Assembly: GCA_016711285.1 (NCBI GenBank)
Contig: JADJTG010000015.1
Coordinates: 1 to 35,288 of the forward strand
Direction of reading: 5' to 3'
Source of the DNA: Sphingobacteriales bacterium
GTDB lineage: Bacteria > Bacteroidota > Bacteroidia > Chitinophagales > UBA2359
Length of the DNA stretch: 35,288 nucleotides
Shown here: positions 27,533-35,288 of the stretch, in pieces
Layout: the number at the start of each line of letters is the position of its first letter
Position numbering within the stretch: position 1 is the stretch's first letter
The notes under the pieces: generated by a model
Database searches by the model: none
What the model saw: the letters and a program-made list of their open reading frames with translations, nothing else
Told to the model about the DNA's origin: nothing
Program-made: the position numbers and the translations under genes

Positions 27533-28948
27533 TTGCATCAGGTAAAAAAAATAGGAATTCTTTTTTATGTACTCAGCGATTATATAGCGGCGGTGCTGAC
27601 GTGGACTTTGTTTTTTTTGTACCGCAAAATCTATATTGAAAGCAATTATTTTGAAATATCGCTGCTTGCCAACAAACAATATTATTTAGGTATTGCTTTA
27701 ATTCCGGTCGGGTGGTTGTTATTGTATTTTTTAAGTGATACCTATCACGATATTTATAAAAAATCGCGGTTGGCAGAATTGTCGCGCACTTTGGCACAAA
27801 CGACACTGGGAGTATTAATTTTGTTCTTTGCTTTGTTGTTAGATGATTTTGTGGAAAATTATCAAGTATATTATTATTTGATAGCAGTTCTATTTATGTT
27901 GCAATTTGGTTTTACTTTCGGCGGGCGGCTACTGCTGCTCACCTTCACCAAAGCACAGCTCCACAGTGGCAGTATCCGCTACCGCACCTTATTGGTAGGC
28001 AGCAATCTGAAAGCCCTGCAACTATACGAAGAAATCGTTTTCAAACGCCACTCCATCGGTTACGGATTTGTGGGTTATGTAAAAATAGCAGATAAAAACG
28101 GTGCAAAACTTGACAATTACCTGCCCTGCTTGGGCAATAGCGAAGACATACGCAGCCTGTGCGAGCAATATTATGTTGATGAGGTAGTGTTTGCGATAGA
28201 AACTTCCGAACACCACCGCCTCAACGAAATGCTCAACGCACTGGCAAATACCGAAATTGTAATTAAAATTATTCCTGATATGTATGACATTCTTTCCGGC
28301 TCAGTAAAAATGAATCACGTTCGCGGGGCAGCATTGGTAGAAATATATCCCGATCTGATGCCTTTGTGGCAACGCCGCATCAAACGCGCCATAGACATAA
28401 GCGCATCGGTGGCGGTGCTGCTGCTGCTGCTGCCGATATTGCTATACATCGCTTTGCGCGTAAAAATGTCATCAAAAGGCAATATTCTTTACTATCAGGA
28501 GCGGGTCGGCAAATACGGCAAGCCGTTTTACATCATCAAATTCCGCTCTATGTACGAAGATGCCGAAAGCCGAGGTCCGGCACTTTCCAGCCAAAACGAC
28601 CCGCGCATTACGGTTTGGGGCAAAGTGATGCGCAAGTGGCGACTCGACGAATTGCCACAATTTTACAATGTGTTGCGCGGCGATATGTCTTTGGTGGGTC
28701 CGCGTCCCGAGCGCAAATTTTACATAGACCAAATCATACAACAGGCTCCCGAATACCGCCATCTCCAAAAAGTGCAGCCCGGTATTACTTCGTGGGGTAT
28801 GGTACAATTCGGATATGCCGAAAATGTAGAACAAATGGTAGAGCGCATGAAATACGATTTGATTTACATTGAAAACATGTCGCTCATCAACGATTTTAAA
28901 GTGATGATTTATACAGTGTTGATTTTATTGCAGGGCAAAGGAAAATAG
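27533..28948 (+). CDS. Polyprenyl glycosylphosphotransferase (exopolysaccharide initiation)
   Basis: Transfers a sugar-1-phosphate to undecaprenyl phosphate to start exopolysaccharide or O-antigen-like synthesis at the inner membrane. Intact, 471 residues. The N-terminus has about four membrane helices (residues 10-30, 50-68, 90-105, 112-135). A central Rossmann-like domain carries RTLLVGSNLKALQLYEEIVF (about 151-170). The last membrane hairpin, RAIDISASVAVLLLLLPILL (285-304), leads into the bacterial sugar transferase domain: YYQERVGKYGKPFYIIKFRS (320-339), RKWRLDELPQFYNVLRGDMS (367-386) and LVGPRPE. The start appears to be TTG at 27533; no ATG lies in frame close by. It is the first of the plus-strand polysaccharide genes. 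Confidence 0.94.
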   Translation: MHQVKKIGILFYVLSDYIAAVLTWTLFFLYRKIYIESNYFEISLLANKQYYLGIALIPVGWLLLYFLSDTYHDIYKKSRLAELSRTLAQTTLGVLILFFALLLDDFVENYQVYYYLIAVLFMLQFGFTFGGRLLLLTFTKAQLHSGSIRYRTLLVGSNLKALQLYEEIVFKRHSIGYGFVGYVKIADKNGAKLDNYLPCLGNSEDIRSLCEQYYVDEVVFAIETSEHHRLNEMLNALANTEIVIKIIPDMYDILSGSVKMNHVRGAALVEIYPDLMPLWQRRIKRAIDISASVAVLLLLLPILLYIALRVKMSSKGNILYYQERVGKYGKPFYIIKFRSMYEDAESRGPALSSQNDPRITVWGKVMRKWRLDELPQFYNVLRGDMSLVGPRPERKFYIDQIIQQAPEYRHLQKVQPGITSWGMVQFGYAENVEQMVERMKYDLIYIENMSLINDFKVMIYTVLILLQGKGK

Positions 28949-28988
28949 AAGAGGAATTTATACTTCCACCTTAGCCTTTAAAAAAAAA

Positions 28989-30287
28989 TCAAATGTCTGT
29001 TGTGGGCGCAGCCCAATCTGTTGCCAAACCCTTTTCTATTACTTCATAAATAGTGTTCAATTCATCATCACTGATACAATAAGGCGGCATTATATACAGC
29101 ACATTGCCCAAAGGACGCAATAATACACCGTGCTGCAAACAGAAATCGTACATGCAATCGCGCAGGGAATGATGATAATGAGCCGCTTCGCCTGCATTGA
29201 TTTCTACGGCGATAATAGTACCTTGCTGCCGCAAATCGCGTATTTTATCTTTGTATCGCTCCAAAATACGCTGCCCGAATTGGCGGTGCTGTGCTGCAAT
29301 ATGCGCTCGGGCTTGTGTACAATCTTCTTCCAGCAACAAATCCAAACTCGCCAATGCAGCCCTACACGCCACCGGATTGGCGGTATAGGAATGTCCGTGA
29401 TAAAAAGTGTGCAAAGGAGAATCCGAATAAAAAGCATCGTAAATATGCTGTTGGCAGGTGCTGATGCCCAAAGCCATTGTACCGCCCGTAAGCCCTTTGG
29501 AGAAGCACATTATATCGGGGGCGAGTGCTGGGTTTTTTATTTGTTGCGAAGCAAATAAAGTATCGGTTCTGCCAAATCCCGTCATCACTTCATCGGCAAT
29601 GGTGAGTACACCGTGCTGCTTGGCAATGCCCAGCAATTCCGCCAAAGCCTCGGGGCTGTGCATACACATACCGCCTGCGCCCTGCACCAAAGGCTCGTAA
29701 ATAAAAGCCGCCGTTTGTTCGTTGCACAGCTGCCGCATAACTGCGATACTTTGTTCCAAATTTTCGGTTTCGGGCGGCGGCACAAAATGTACTTCAAACA
29801 AAAAATCGTGAAAAGCTCGATTGAAAATATTACGCTCGCCCACCGCCATCGCTCCAAATGTATCGCCGTGATAGGCATTTTGCAGGGCGATGATATGGCG
29901 GCGTTCGCTTTTATCGCCATTACTCCAATATTGCAAAGCCATTTTCAGAGCCACCTCCACCGCCGTAGAGCCATTGTCGGAAAAAAACACTTTTTGTTGC
30001 TGTAATTGCACGGTTTCCAAGAGGCGGTGTGCCAGAGTTTCGGCAGCGGGGTGCGTAAAATCGGCAAAAATAACATGTTCCAGTGTATGCAGTTGTTCGC
30101 TCACCTGCTCGGCGATATACGGGTGTGCGTGTCCGTGCAAATTTACCCACCAGCTTGCAACGGCATCAATATAGGTTTTGCCATCGGCAGCATACAAGAG
30201 GGCACCTTTTCCGGCTACGATGGTAACGGGAATACGCGCATTTTTTTGTTTGGAAAAAGGATGCCAAACAGGAGTAGTCGTCATCAT
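28989..30287 (-). CDS. bioA: Adenosylmethionine-8-amino-7-oxononanoate aminotransferase
   Basis: Biotin pathway enzyme that converts KAPA to DAPA using SAM as amino donor, with PLP. Intact, 432 residues from the ATG at 30287 (a second ATG follows directly). WHPFSKQ opens as usual, followed by DAVASWWVNLHGHAHPYIAE, FFSDNGSTAVEVALKMALQY (phosphate-binding GST), NAYHGDTFGAMAVG, YEPLVQGAGGM, ADEVMTGFGRTDTLFA (D232 binds the PLP nitrogen) and CFSKGLTGGTMALGIS with the PLP lysine K264. The SWWVNLHGHA segment separates BioA from other class III aminotransferases. No other bio gene is in the window. It converges on the glycosylphosphotransferase gene with a 40-bp gap. Confidence 0.96.
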   Translation of the reverse strand: MMTTTPVWHPFSKQKNARIPVTIVAGKGALLYAADGKTYIDAVASWWVNLHGHAHPYIAEQVSEQLHTLEHVIFADFTHPAAETLAHRLLETVQLQQQKVFFSDNGSTAVEVALKMALQYWSNGDKSERRHIIALQNAYHGDTFGAMAVGERNIFNRAFHDFLFEVHFVPPPETENLEQSIAVMRQLCNEQTAAFIYEPLVQGAGGMCMHSPEALAELLGIAKQHGVLTIADEVMTGFGRTDTLFASQQIKNPALAPDIMCFSKGLTGGTMALGISTCQQHIYDAFYSDSPLHTFYHGHSYTANPVACRAALASLDLLLEEDCTQARAHIAAQHRQFGQRILERYKDKIRDLRQQGTIIAVEINAGEAAHYHHSLRDCMYDFCLQHGVLLRPLGNVLYIMPPYCISDDELNTIYEVIEKGLATDWAAPTTDI

Positions 30288-30397
30288 TGCGGCAATTTTA
30301 TGAGTTGTAATTGTTCTTTAAAAAAGCATAAAATTTTTCAAAAACCTGTGTTTTTTTATCAAAAAAATACAACTTTAGAAACCGATGTATGAAAATA

Positions 30398-31009
30398 TTA
30401 CTTTAAAAAATTCGTAATTTCTTCATCAAAAGGCTCTACGCGCGAAGCAAAAGAAGCGACTAAGTATCCGTTTTCGTCTATTAAAAATTTATGAAAATTC
30501 CACATTACAGAAGCGTCCATCACGCCGTTTTGCGACTGTTGGGTGAGCCACTGATAAATAGGGTGTGTGTCTTTTTTAATAGAGATTTTTTCGGTAAGCG
30601 GAAAAGTAACGCCGAAATTTTTGCTGCAAAATTGTTGTATTTCAGTGGCAGTGCCGGCTCTTGCCCGCCAAAATCGTTGCAGGAAAACCGATAATAACAA
30701 GGCGGTCTTTATATTGCTGATACAATTCCTCTAACTGGGCGTATTGTTTGGTATAGCCGCACTCGGAGGCTACATTGACGAGCAATATTTTTTTACCTTT
30801 AAAATTCGCCATATCCAGAGGCTTGCCATCTATGCCCTTAATGCTGAAATTGTGAAGAGAGGGGGCTTGTTGTGGTGGGTTTTCCATGTTTTTTTGTGTA
30901 TGAGAAGTAGAAGAAGCTGCAGCAAGCGGAGCGACCTTGACACGTTGTTGGCAGGCAGCCAATCCGAAAAAGCAAAGAAATTCCTATAAAACTGCTGATT
31001 TTTTTTCAC
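30398..31009 (-). CDS. Glutathione peroxidase, cysteine type, with lipoprotein-like leader (frameshifted)
   Basis: Thiol peroxidase that reduces hydroperoxides. Active-site motifs: VNVASECGYTKQYAQLEEL (peroxidatic Cys), IIGFPA followed in another frame by the Gly-rich FGGQEPGTATEIQQF segment, and SVMWNFHKFLIDENGYLVAS (WNF..FL). The N-terminus is unusual for a cytoplasmic enzyme. A GTG at 31009 begins VKKNQQF..., a hydrophobic stretch and then LAACQQRVKVAPLAAASS, where LAAC is a plausible lipobox. This suggests export and lipid anchoring. Indels lie near 30970 and 30670, so the leader is partly inferred. About 200 residues. The gene sits upstream of bioA with a 110-bp gap. Confidence 0.85.
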
Positions 31010-31139
31010 CAAAGGGAATAATGATGTTTTTTTTTTAAATTTAGTTTTATAACAAAGTGACAAATAAAAGGTTTGATAGTAAAACAAAATATTTGGCAAT
31101 ATAATCAAGTTTTATTGGCTCAAAAACGATGGCTTTGTC

Positions 31140-31147
31140 TATCTTTG
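31140..31147 (+). promoter_or_regulatory. Promoter -7 element (TATCTTTG)
   Basis: An exact TAnnTTTG match with a TTG 22 bp upstream (slightly long spacing). It lies 120 bp before the ATG at 31267, which implies a longish A/T-rich leader. Confidence 0.4.
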
Positions 31148-31266
31148 TGCTTTCTTTGCTCGTATCATATTTTTAATATTGCAAGCATTTTTTACATTAT
31201 ATAATATAAATTCTATTTGTTCTGCAATCAAAAAAGTTTATATTTTACTCTACTATCATCGTATCA

Positions 31267-33809
31267 ATGGATATTAAGGCTCGTTTGATAAATTTAGCAA
31301 AAACTGGTTTACCGTATATATTATTAGCTTTGTTTTTGGTGTTTTATGCCATAAAAACAGAAAGTTGGTTTATGATGGTGCCGACAGGTATTGGTTTTTT
31401 TTGGAATGGTTATTTCGTATTTTTTTTCCTTTGCGCCATTTAGATAGTCGTCCGCATCGGATATTTACCGCACTGTTTTTAGTTACATCTTTGTATTGTG
31501 CCGTATTAGCTGCTTTTCCCAAACTCAACAATAATATCAATATTTATATATCATCTTCTGCCTTCGGTTTGTGGGTATGGGCTTTTACGCTGATGTTGCA
31601 GCCTTATTATTTCAATACTTTTGATATAAAAAATCATACACTTTCGGTCGGAAAATTATCTATACCGGCGGCACTCAAAACACCGCGCATGCAATATGTA
31701 TGGCTTTTTCTGCTGTTTGTGCTTGGCTTGGCTTGGCGATGGTATGGTATTTACAACAACGACCCCACCTTTGACGAAAATTTTCATTTATACGCTGCCA
31801 AAGATTTGCAGCGCGGTGTGCCTTCGGATTATACACGGGCGTGGTTGGTTAATCACAGCATATCGTGGCTGTATGTATATTTTAATCCCCAAACTTACCA
31901 TGAGCATGTATATGTAGCCAAAATACCGGGTATTATATTGAGCAGCCTCGCTATTTTTCCGGTTTATTTTTTGGGGCGTTTACTCTCGCCGGCGGCAGGT
32001 TTGATGGCGGCTTTTCTGTGGGTAGTGTCGCCTTGGGGCGTGGGTACTTCGCGCGTTATTCGGGAATATGCCTTTTATCCTGTGTTCATCACTTTGGAAA
32101 TTTATCTGACCTATATTTTGATGCAGGTGGCTTTTTTGAAAAAGAAAATATCGCTGTGGGGTATTGTCGCCATTGTTTTGTATTTATTGTTTTTATCTTG
32201 GTATATTTTCAATATAGATCCTTCTTCTACCATCAAAATCGGTTTGGTATTTCCGATTATTGCTGCTGTATCTTTTATTCTGGTGTATGCCGATATTATC
32301 ATATTAATCAGAAAAATCAACTGGAACAGAATTTTATACAGCCTCATTCCTGTTACTATTGCAACTTGGATATTGTACAAACTTTTAGATAAAAAAATCC
32401 GTGCTTTCAGCTTTACCAACCCCTACGAAAACATAGATTGGTTTAATACATTTCTGTTTCCGAGTCGTTTGGTAGAGCATTGGTGGGGCGACAGCAATTT
32501 TATTTATTTGGTTTTAATGGTAATTTTTGCCGGTATGTCGTGGGCAATGCTGCGCCGCAATCGTTGGTTTTATATTGTACTGGCAAGTTTTATGCTCACA
32601 GTTGTAGCCTACTATTGGTTCTTTTTCCGTTTATTCCAAATCCGCTATATCTATTACGCACTTCCGTTATTTGTGTAGTATTTGCGTATGGTTTAATAGC
32701 AACAATCAATGTTCAACGCCCTTTGTAACACGCTTTCCGCTGCGCCCAATAGTGATGGTTACTTCTTTGGTATTGGGTTATTTTATTTTTAATCCTATTT
32801 ATTTTACAGAAACCTTAGAAACCTACGATCCCAAATACAACCGCTTTTTTTCATCTACCAAATTGGTACATTTCAAAAAGGACAATGTGGAGAAGTTCTT
32901 AGCCAGATTAGAAGATTCCACTTTACAAAATTCGGGCTTTGTTATTTCCAATGTCTATAAAGATGTTTTAAAAATCAATCACAATATTCCGTCTGCCAAA
33001 TTGGGTATTTTTTTCCAAAATTCGGCGGGGCGTTATAAGGAGATGTGGAAAAACCTGATACGGTTCGACGAGGGTTTTATTATTTTTGACAGCGAAATAA
33101 AAGATAAAAAATGGGTTTGCCGACTTCGCGTCCTTTACCTTTTAGATTGACAATTACCTTAGAAAAAACTATCCCGATTGTATTATTTACCGTTGGCGGC
33201 GTTACGACCCCTTCTTAGATGCTAAACTGCCCCGTTTTGGAAGCCGACAAAACGGCAACACGAGCTTTAACGAAAACTGAAGGAGAATCCACCATTTTTG
33301 TTCCGTCCCAACATCACCGTTGATTTATCCAAACCTTTTTCGTTGGCTTTTTGGACACACTCCTTCACCGAATTTCCGGGTTCTCCCTACTCCTTGGGCA
33401 ACAGAAAAAATGAAGGTATTTTGGTAGAGTCGTGCGGCGATACCGAAGAGGCTTCTTTGCGTTTTCGCTACATGATATAGCCGGCGACAATGCCTATGTA
33501 AGCAGTGGTCTTATTAACGATGGCAACTGGCATCATATCGCATTTACCAAAAAGGCGGCAAAGTGGGGTGATGAATACGGAATATATGTAGATGGTAAAA
33601 AGTAGATACCAAAAAAGTTCCGCGCGAAAAAAACAGCCGTGGAGTTCATTATTCTGAATTTTTATTGGCGAAACAGACGACACCCGTATCTATCTTGCAT
33701 TAGATGATGCACAGGTGGCAGCCCTTACAACAAGGGCACACTTACCACTGAAGTATTTTGGAAGCCAACGGCAAAAATTCGGACCGCTGCATCGTTACCT
33801 GAAAAATAA
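31267..33809 (+). CDS. GT39-like membrane glycosyltransferase with LamG-like C-terminal domain (frameshifted)
   Basis: From the ATG at 31267, MDIKARLINLAKTGLPYILL opens the first membrane helix. Repeated helices continue to about 32820. Between two helices, YNNDPTFDENFHLYAAKDLQ holds the Asp-Glu pair expected in the first external loop of GT39/ArnT-type polyprenyl-phosphate sugar transferases. A soluble part follows (LETYDPKYNRFFSSTKLVHF, FVISNVYKDVLKINHNIPSA, then NYPDCIIYRWRRYDPFLDAK). From about 33295 comes a LamG/concanavalin-like stretch: NITVDLSKPFSLAFWTHSF, AGDNAYVSSGLINDGNWHHI, EYGIYVDGKK and FFIGETDDTRIYLALDD. At least six indels (near 31400, 32680, 33110, 33240, 33475, 33605, 33660). 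The transferase is confident; whether the LamG part is one chain with it is inferred, as no start codon or gap separates them. Confidence 0.72.
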
Positions 33810-33812
33810 GGT

Positions 33813-34980
33813 ATGAATATACTGTTTTTAAATTATGAATTTCCGCCTTTGGGCGGAGCGCAAGTCCTATCAGCTACGACATTGCCCGCCACTACGCCTA
33901 GGCGAATATGGTGTCGCGGTAGTTACGATGGCTTTTGAGGGCCGCCCGCCTATGAAGTGCGCGGCGATTGCATATTTATCGCATCGCCGGCCGTCGCCGA
34001 AAAAAGAGATGTACGCCTGATGAAATGTTGCGCTACCTCTGGAATGCAAAGGTTTTTTAAAATGCATCTGCAAAAAAAAAAAATCACTTTCACGAATTAC
34101 AGCATCGTACATTTTTGCTGTTCCGACGGTGTATATTGGCGCGTTGGGTAAAAAAGAAACTACAATATTCCTACATTCTCAGTCACGGCAGCGATACTTC
34201 CACACTATAATCAAGACCGTTTTGTTTCTACCGTTTTTTACGAAGCCTTTGCTGCGTGCAGTTGCCAATGGAGTCTACTTGGAAATTTTGCCCGGAGTTC
34301 TGCCTATCTCGCCCAATTAGCCAATCAGCAATTGCAGCGCACTTGTTCCTATCAGGTTATCCGCGAAGGTTTTGGTGCCGCTGTCTGCGCATTTCCTTTG
34401 CCCAAAGCAAATGCGCAGCCAGTGGTCGTCGCCTCCTGCCGCGCAAAGTTTTCGCGGCCCTCATGTTACCGTTGCCGCCAGAGCGATTTTCCTTTTGAGT
34501 TGCATATTTGCGGCGATGGACCCGACCGCCCACATTTAGAGACGAAGAATTGGCGGCTCGTTTACGGCTACACCTGTTGTGTTTCACGGCTGGCTCAACA
34601 ACGAAAGTCCACCAATACCACCCACTTTGTTGGGCAGAGAAGCGGCGATATGACCGCTTATTTCTTCTGAAAATCCCTGCCAACGAAAGCCTTGTTGGAG
34701 GCGATGTCAGCGGGCGCAACTGCCGTGCTCACTTCAATGTATCAGGCTGCCCCCAGAGAGCGGTGGGCGATAGCGGTATGATGCTGCCGCGCCCGATGAT
34801 ATAACTGCCTTGCAAAATGCTTTGCGCAACCACTTTGCAGCGCCCACTTTAACAACAATTGGGGTCAGCACGCCGACGCGTGATAGAACAGTACGACTCA
34901 GAACAAAGGAAGGGAAACAATTCCGCAGTATATAGCGGCATTATTGACGGCGGCCCCCTCGGGTGCAGGTTTTAAAATAA
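33813..34980 (+). CDS. Family 4 glycosyltransferase (heavily frameshifted)
   Basis: The ATG at 33813 gives MNILFLNYEFPPLGGGA (read with one small indel), the classic glycine-rich opening of GT4 enzymes. It continues YGVAVVTMAFEG, a middle part with KMHLQKN and later RFVSTVFYEAF, then SSAYLAQLANQQLQRTCSYQ and VIREGF. The donor half has FELHICGDGPDRPHL, ELAARLRL, VVFHGWL and a late AVGDSGMMLP followed by ITALQNALRNHFAAPTLTT. More than ten indels. The exact stop (34973-34980) is uncertain. About 385 codons in total, a normal length. It starts 3 bp after the preceding gene ends, so the two are probably co-transcribed for polysaccharide synthesis. A terminator follows. Confidence 0.75.
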
Positions 34981-34985
34981 AAAAC

Positions 34986-35020
34986 AAAAGCCTGAAAGTG
35001 CGTACTTTCCAGGGCTTTTT
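34986..35020. terminator. Bidirectional terminator
   Basis: AAAAGCCTGAAAGT / GCG / TACTTTCCAGGGCTTTTT forms an interrupted stem ending in a T run. It lies between the converging GT4 gene (plus) and clpP (minus). Confidence 0.75.
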
Positions 35021-35048
35021 ATAATATATTTTTCAAAAAAGTAAAAAA

Positions 35049-35288
35049 CTAACTTATTTTTGCACGTTCCAATCCTTTAATCCCTATCATACCATATTCT
35101 TTGGCTTCATCAGACCGCATCCAATAATCGCGGTCGCTGTCTTTTCCACTTTTTCGCAAGTGTTTGTCGGGTATGATTACTCAAAATCTGATACAATTCA
35201 TTTTTGCGATTTTTGATTTCATTACAGTGATTTCCATATCGCTTTAGCTTGTCACTTGCGCACCGCTGCCATCGGTTGGTGTATCATC
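35049..35288 (-). CDS. clpP: ATP-dependent Clp protease proteolytic subunit ClpP, C-terminal part (cut by window edge)
   Basis: ClpP is the serine peptidase chamber of the Clp proteases. Only the C-terminal third is visible on the minus strand: IHQPMGSGAQ-like text at the edge (the conserved HQP of the catalytic-histidine region), SDMEITV, then LYQILSNHTRQTLAKKWKR-like text across an indel, DSDRDYWMRSDEAKEYGMIG (the conserved D-R-D..M...EA..YG segment with the catalytic Asp) and LERAKIS with TAG at 35049. Two or three indels. The N-terminus with the catalytic Ser lies outside the window. Confidence 0.85.

Overview
The window looks like a chromosomal stretch of an uncultured member of the Bacteroidota. 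The evidence is two secreted proteins ending in type IX secretion (T9SS) type A sorting domains, a fused CcmF/CcsA-type cytochrome c biogenesis protein, a gcvH-vanZ pair, several promoter -7 elements of the form TAnnTTTG, and A/T-rich intergenic DNA. No order or genus can be named from the sequence alone. Many genes are interrupted by one- or few-base indels, often in homopolymers. The indels are densest at both ends (about 1-4.6 kb and 33-35.3 kb) and sparse in the middle. This looks more like sequence or assembly error than mass pseudogenisation, so broken genes are given as one CDS with the breaks noted.

Layout. 0.2-4.6 kb (minus strand): GNAT acetyltransferase, CcsA/CcmF, saccharopine dehydrogenase. 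4.7-6.34 kb: a large gene-free tandem array, three 63-bp units followed by roughly 65-70 copies of a 21-bp unit in several sequence classes. 6.4-8.9 kb: an exported protein of unknown function, a free-standing EF-Tu domain-III-like protein, and an XRE regulator / RelB-like antitoxin / RelE-like toxin trio. 9-15.8 kb: housekeeping genes (BaiN-type flavoprotein, DUF1697, GcvH, VanZ-like, TrhO tRNA hydroxylase, UbiA prenyltransferase, TrmH-type RNA methyltransferase, SAM methyltransferase). 15.9-17.9 kb: a family 4 glycosyltransferase and a polysaccharide deacetylase. 18-20.5 kb: a small lipoprotein, tRNA-Leu(UAA), a tRNA-Gly-like gene, an SDR oxidoreductase and a gamma-carbonic-anhydrase-like hexapeptide protein. 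20.6-26.4 kb: two tandem T9SS cargo genes with almost identical ends and diverged middles. 26.5-35 kb: a lipoprotein, a polyprenyl glycosylphosphotransferase, BioA, a lipoprotein-type glutathione peroxidase, a GT39-like membrane glycosyltransferase with a LamG-like C-terminus, another family 4 glycosyltransferase, and the C-terminal end of ClpP at the right edge.

The genes that appear to work together are the surface-polysaccharide set (deacetylase and GT4 on the minus strand; glycosylphosphotransferase, GT39-LamG and GT4 on the plus strand). These would start a glycan on undecaprenyl phosphate, extend it and modify it. The two T9SS cargo proteins add to the surface or secreted layer. The least explained parts are the 21-bp mosaic array, the conserved-end/diverged-middle T9SS pair and the GT39-LamG architecture.
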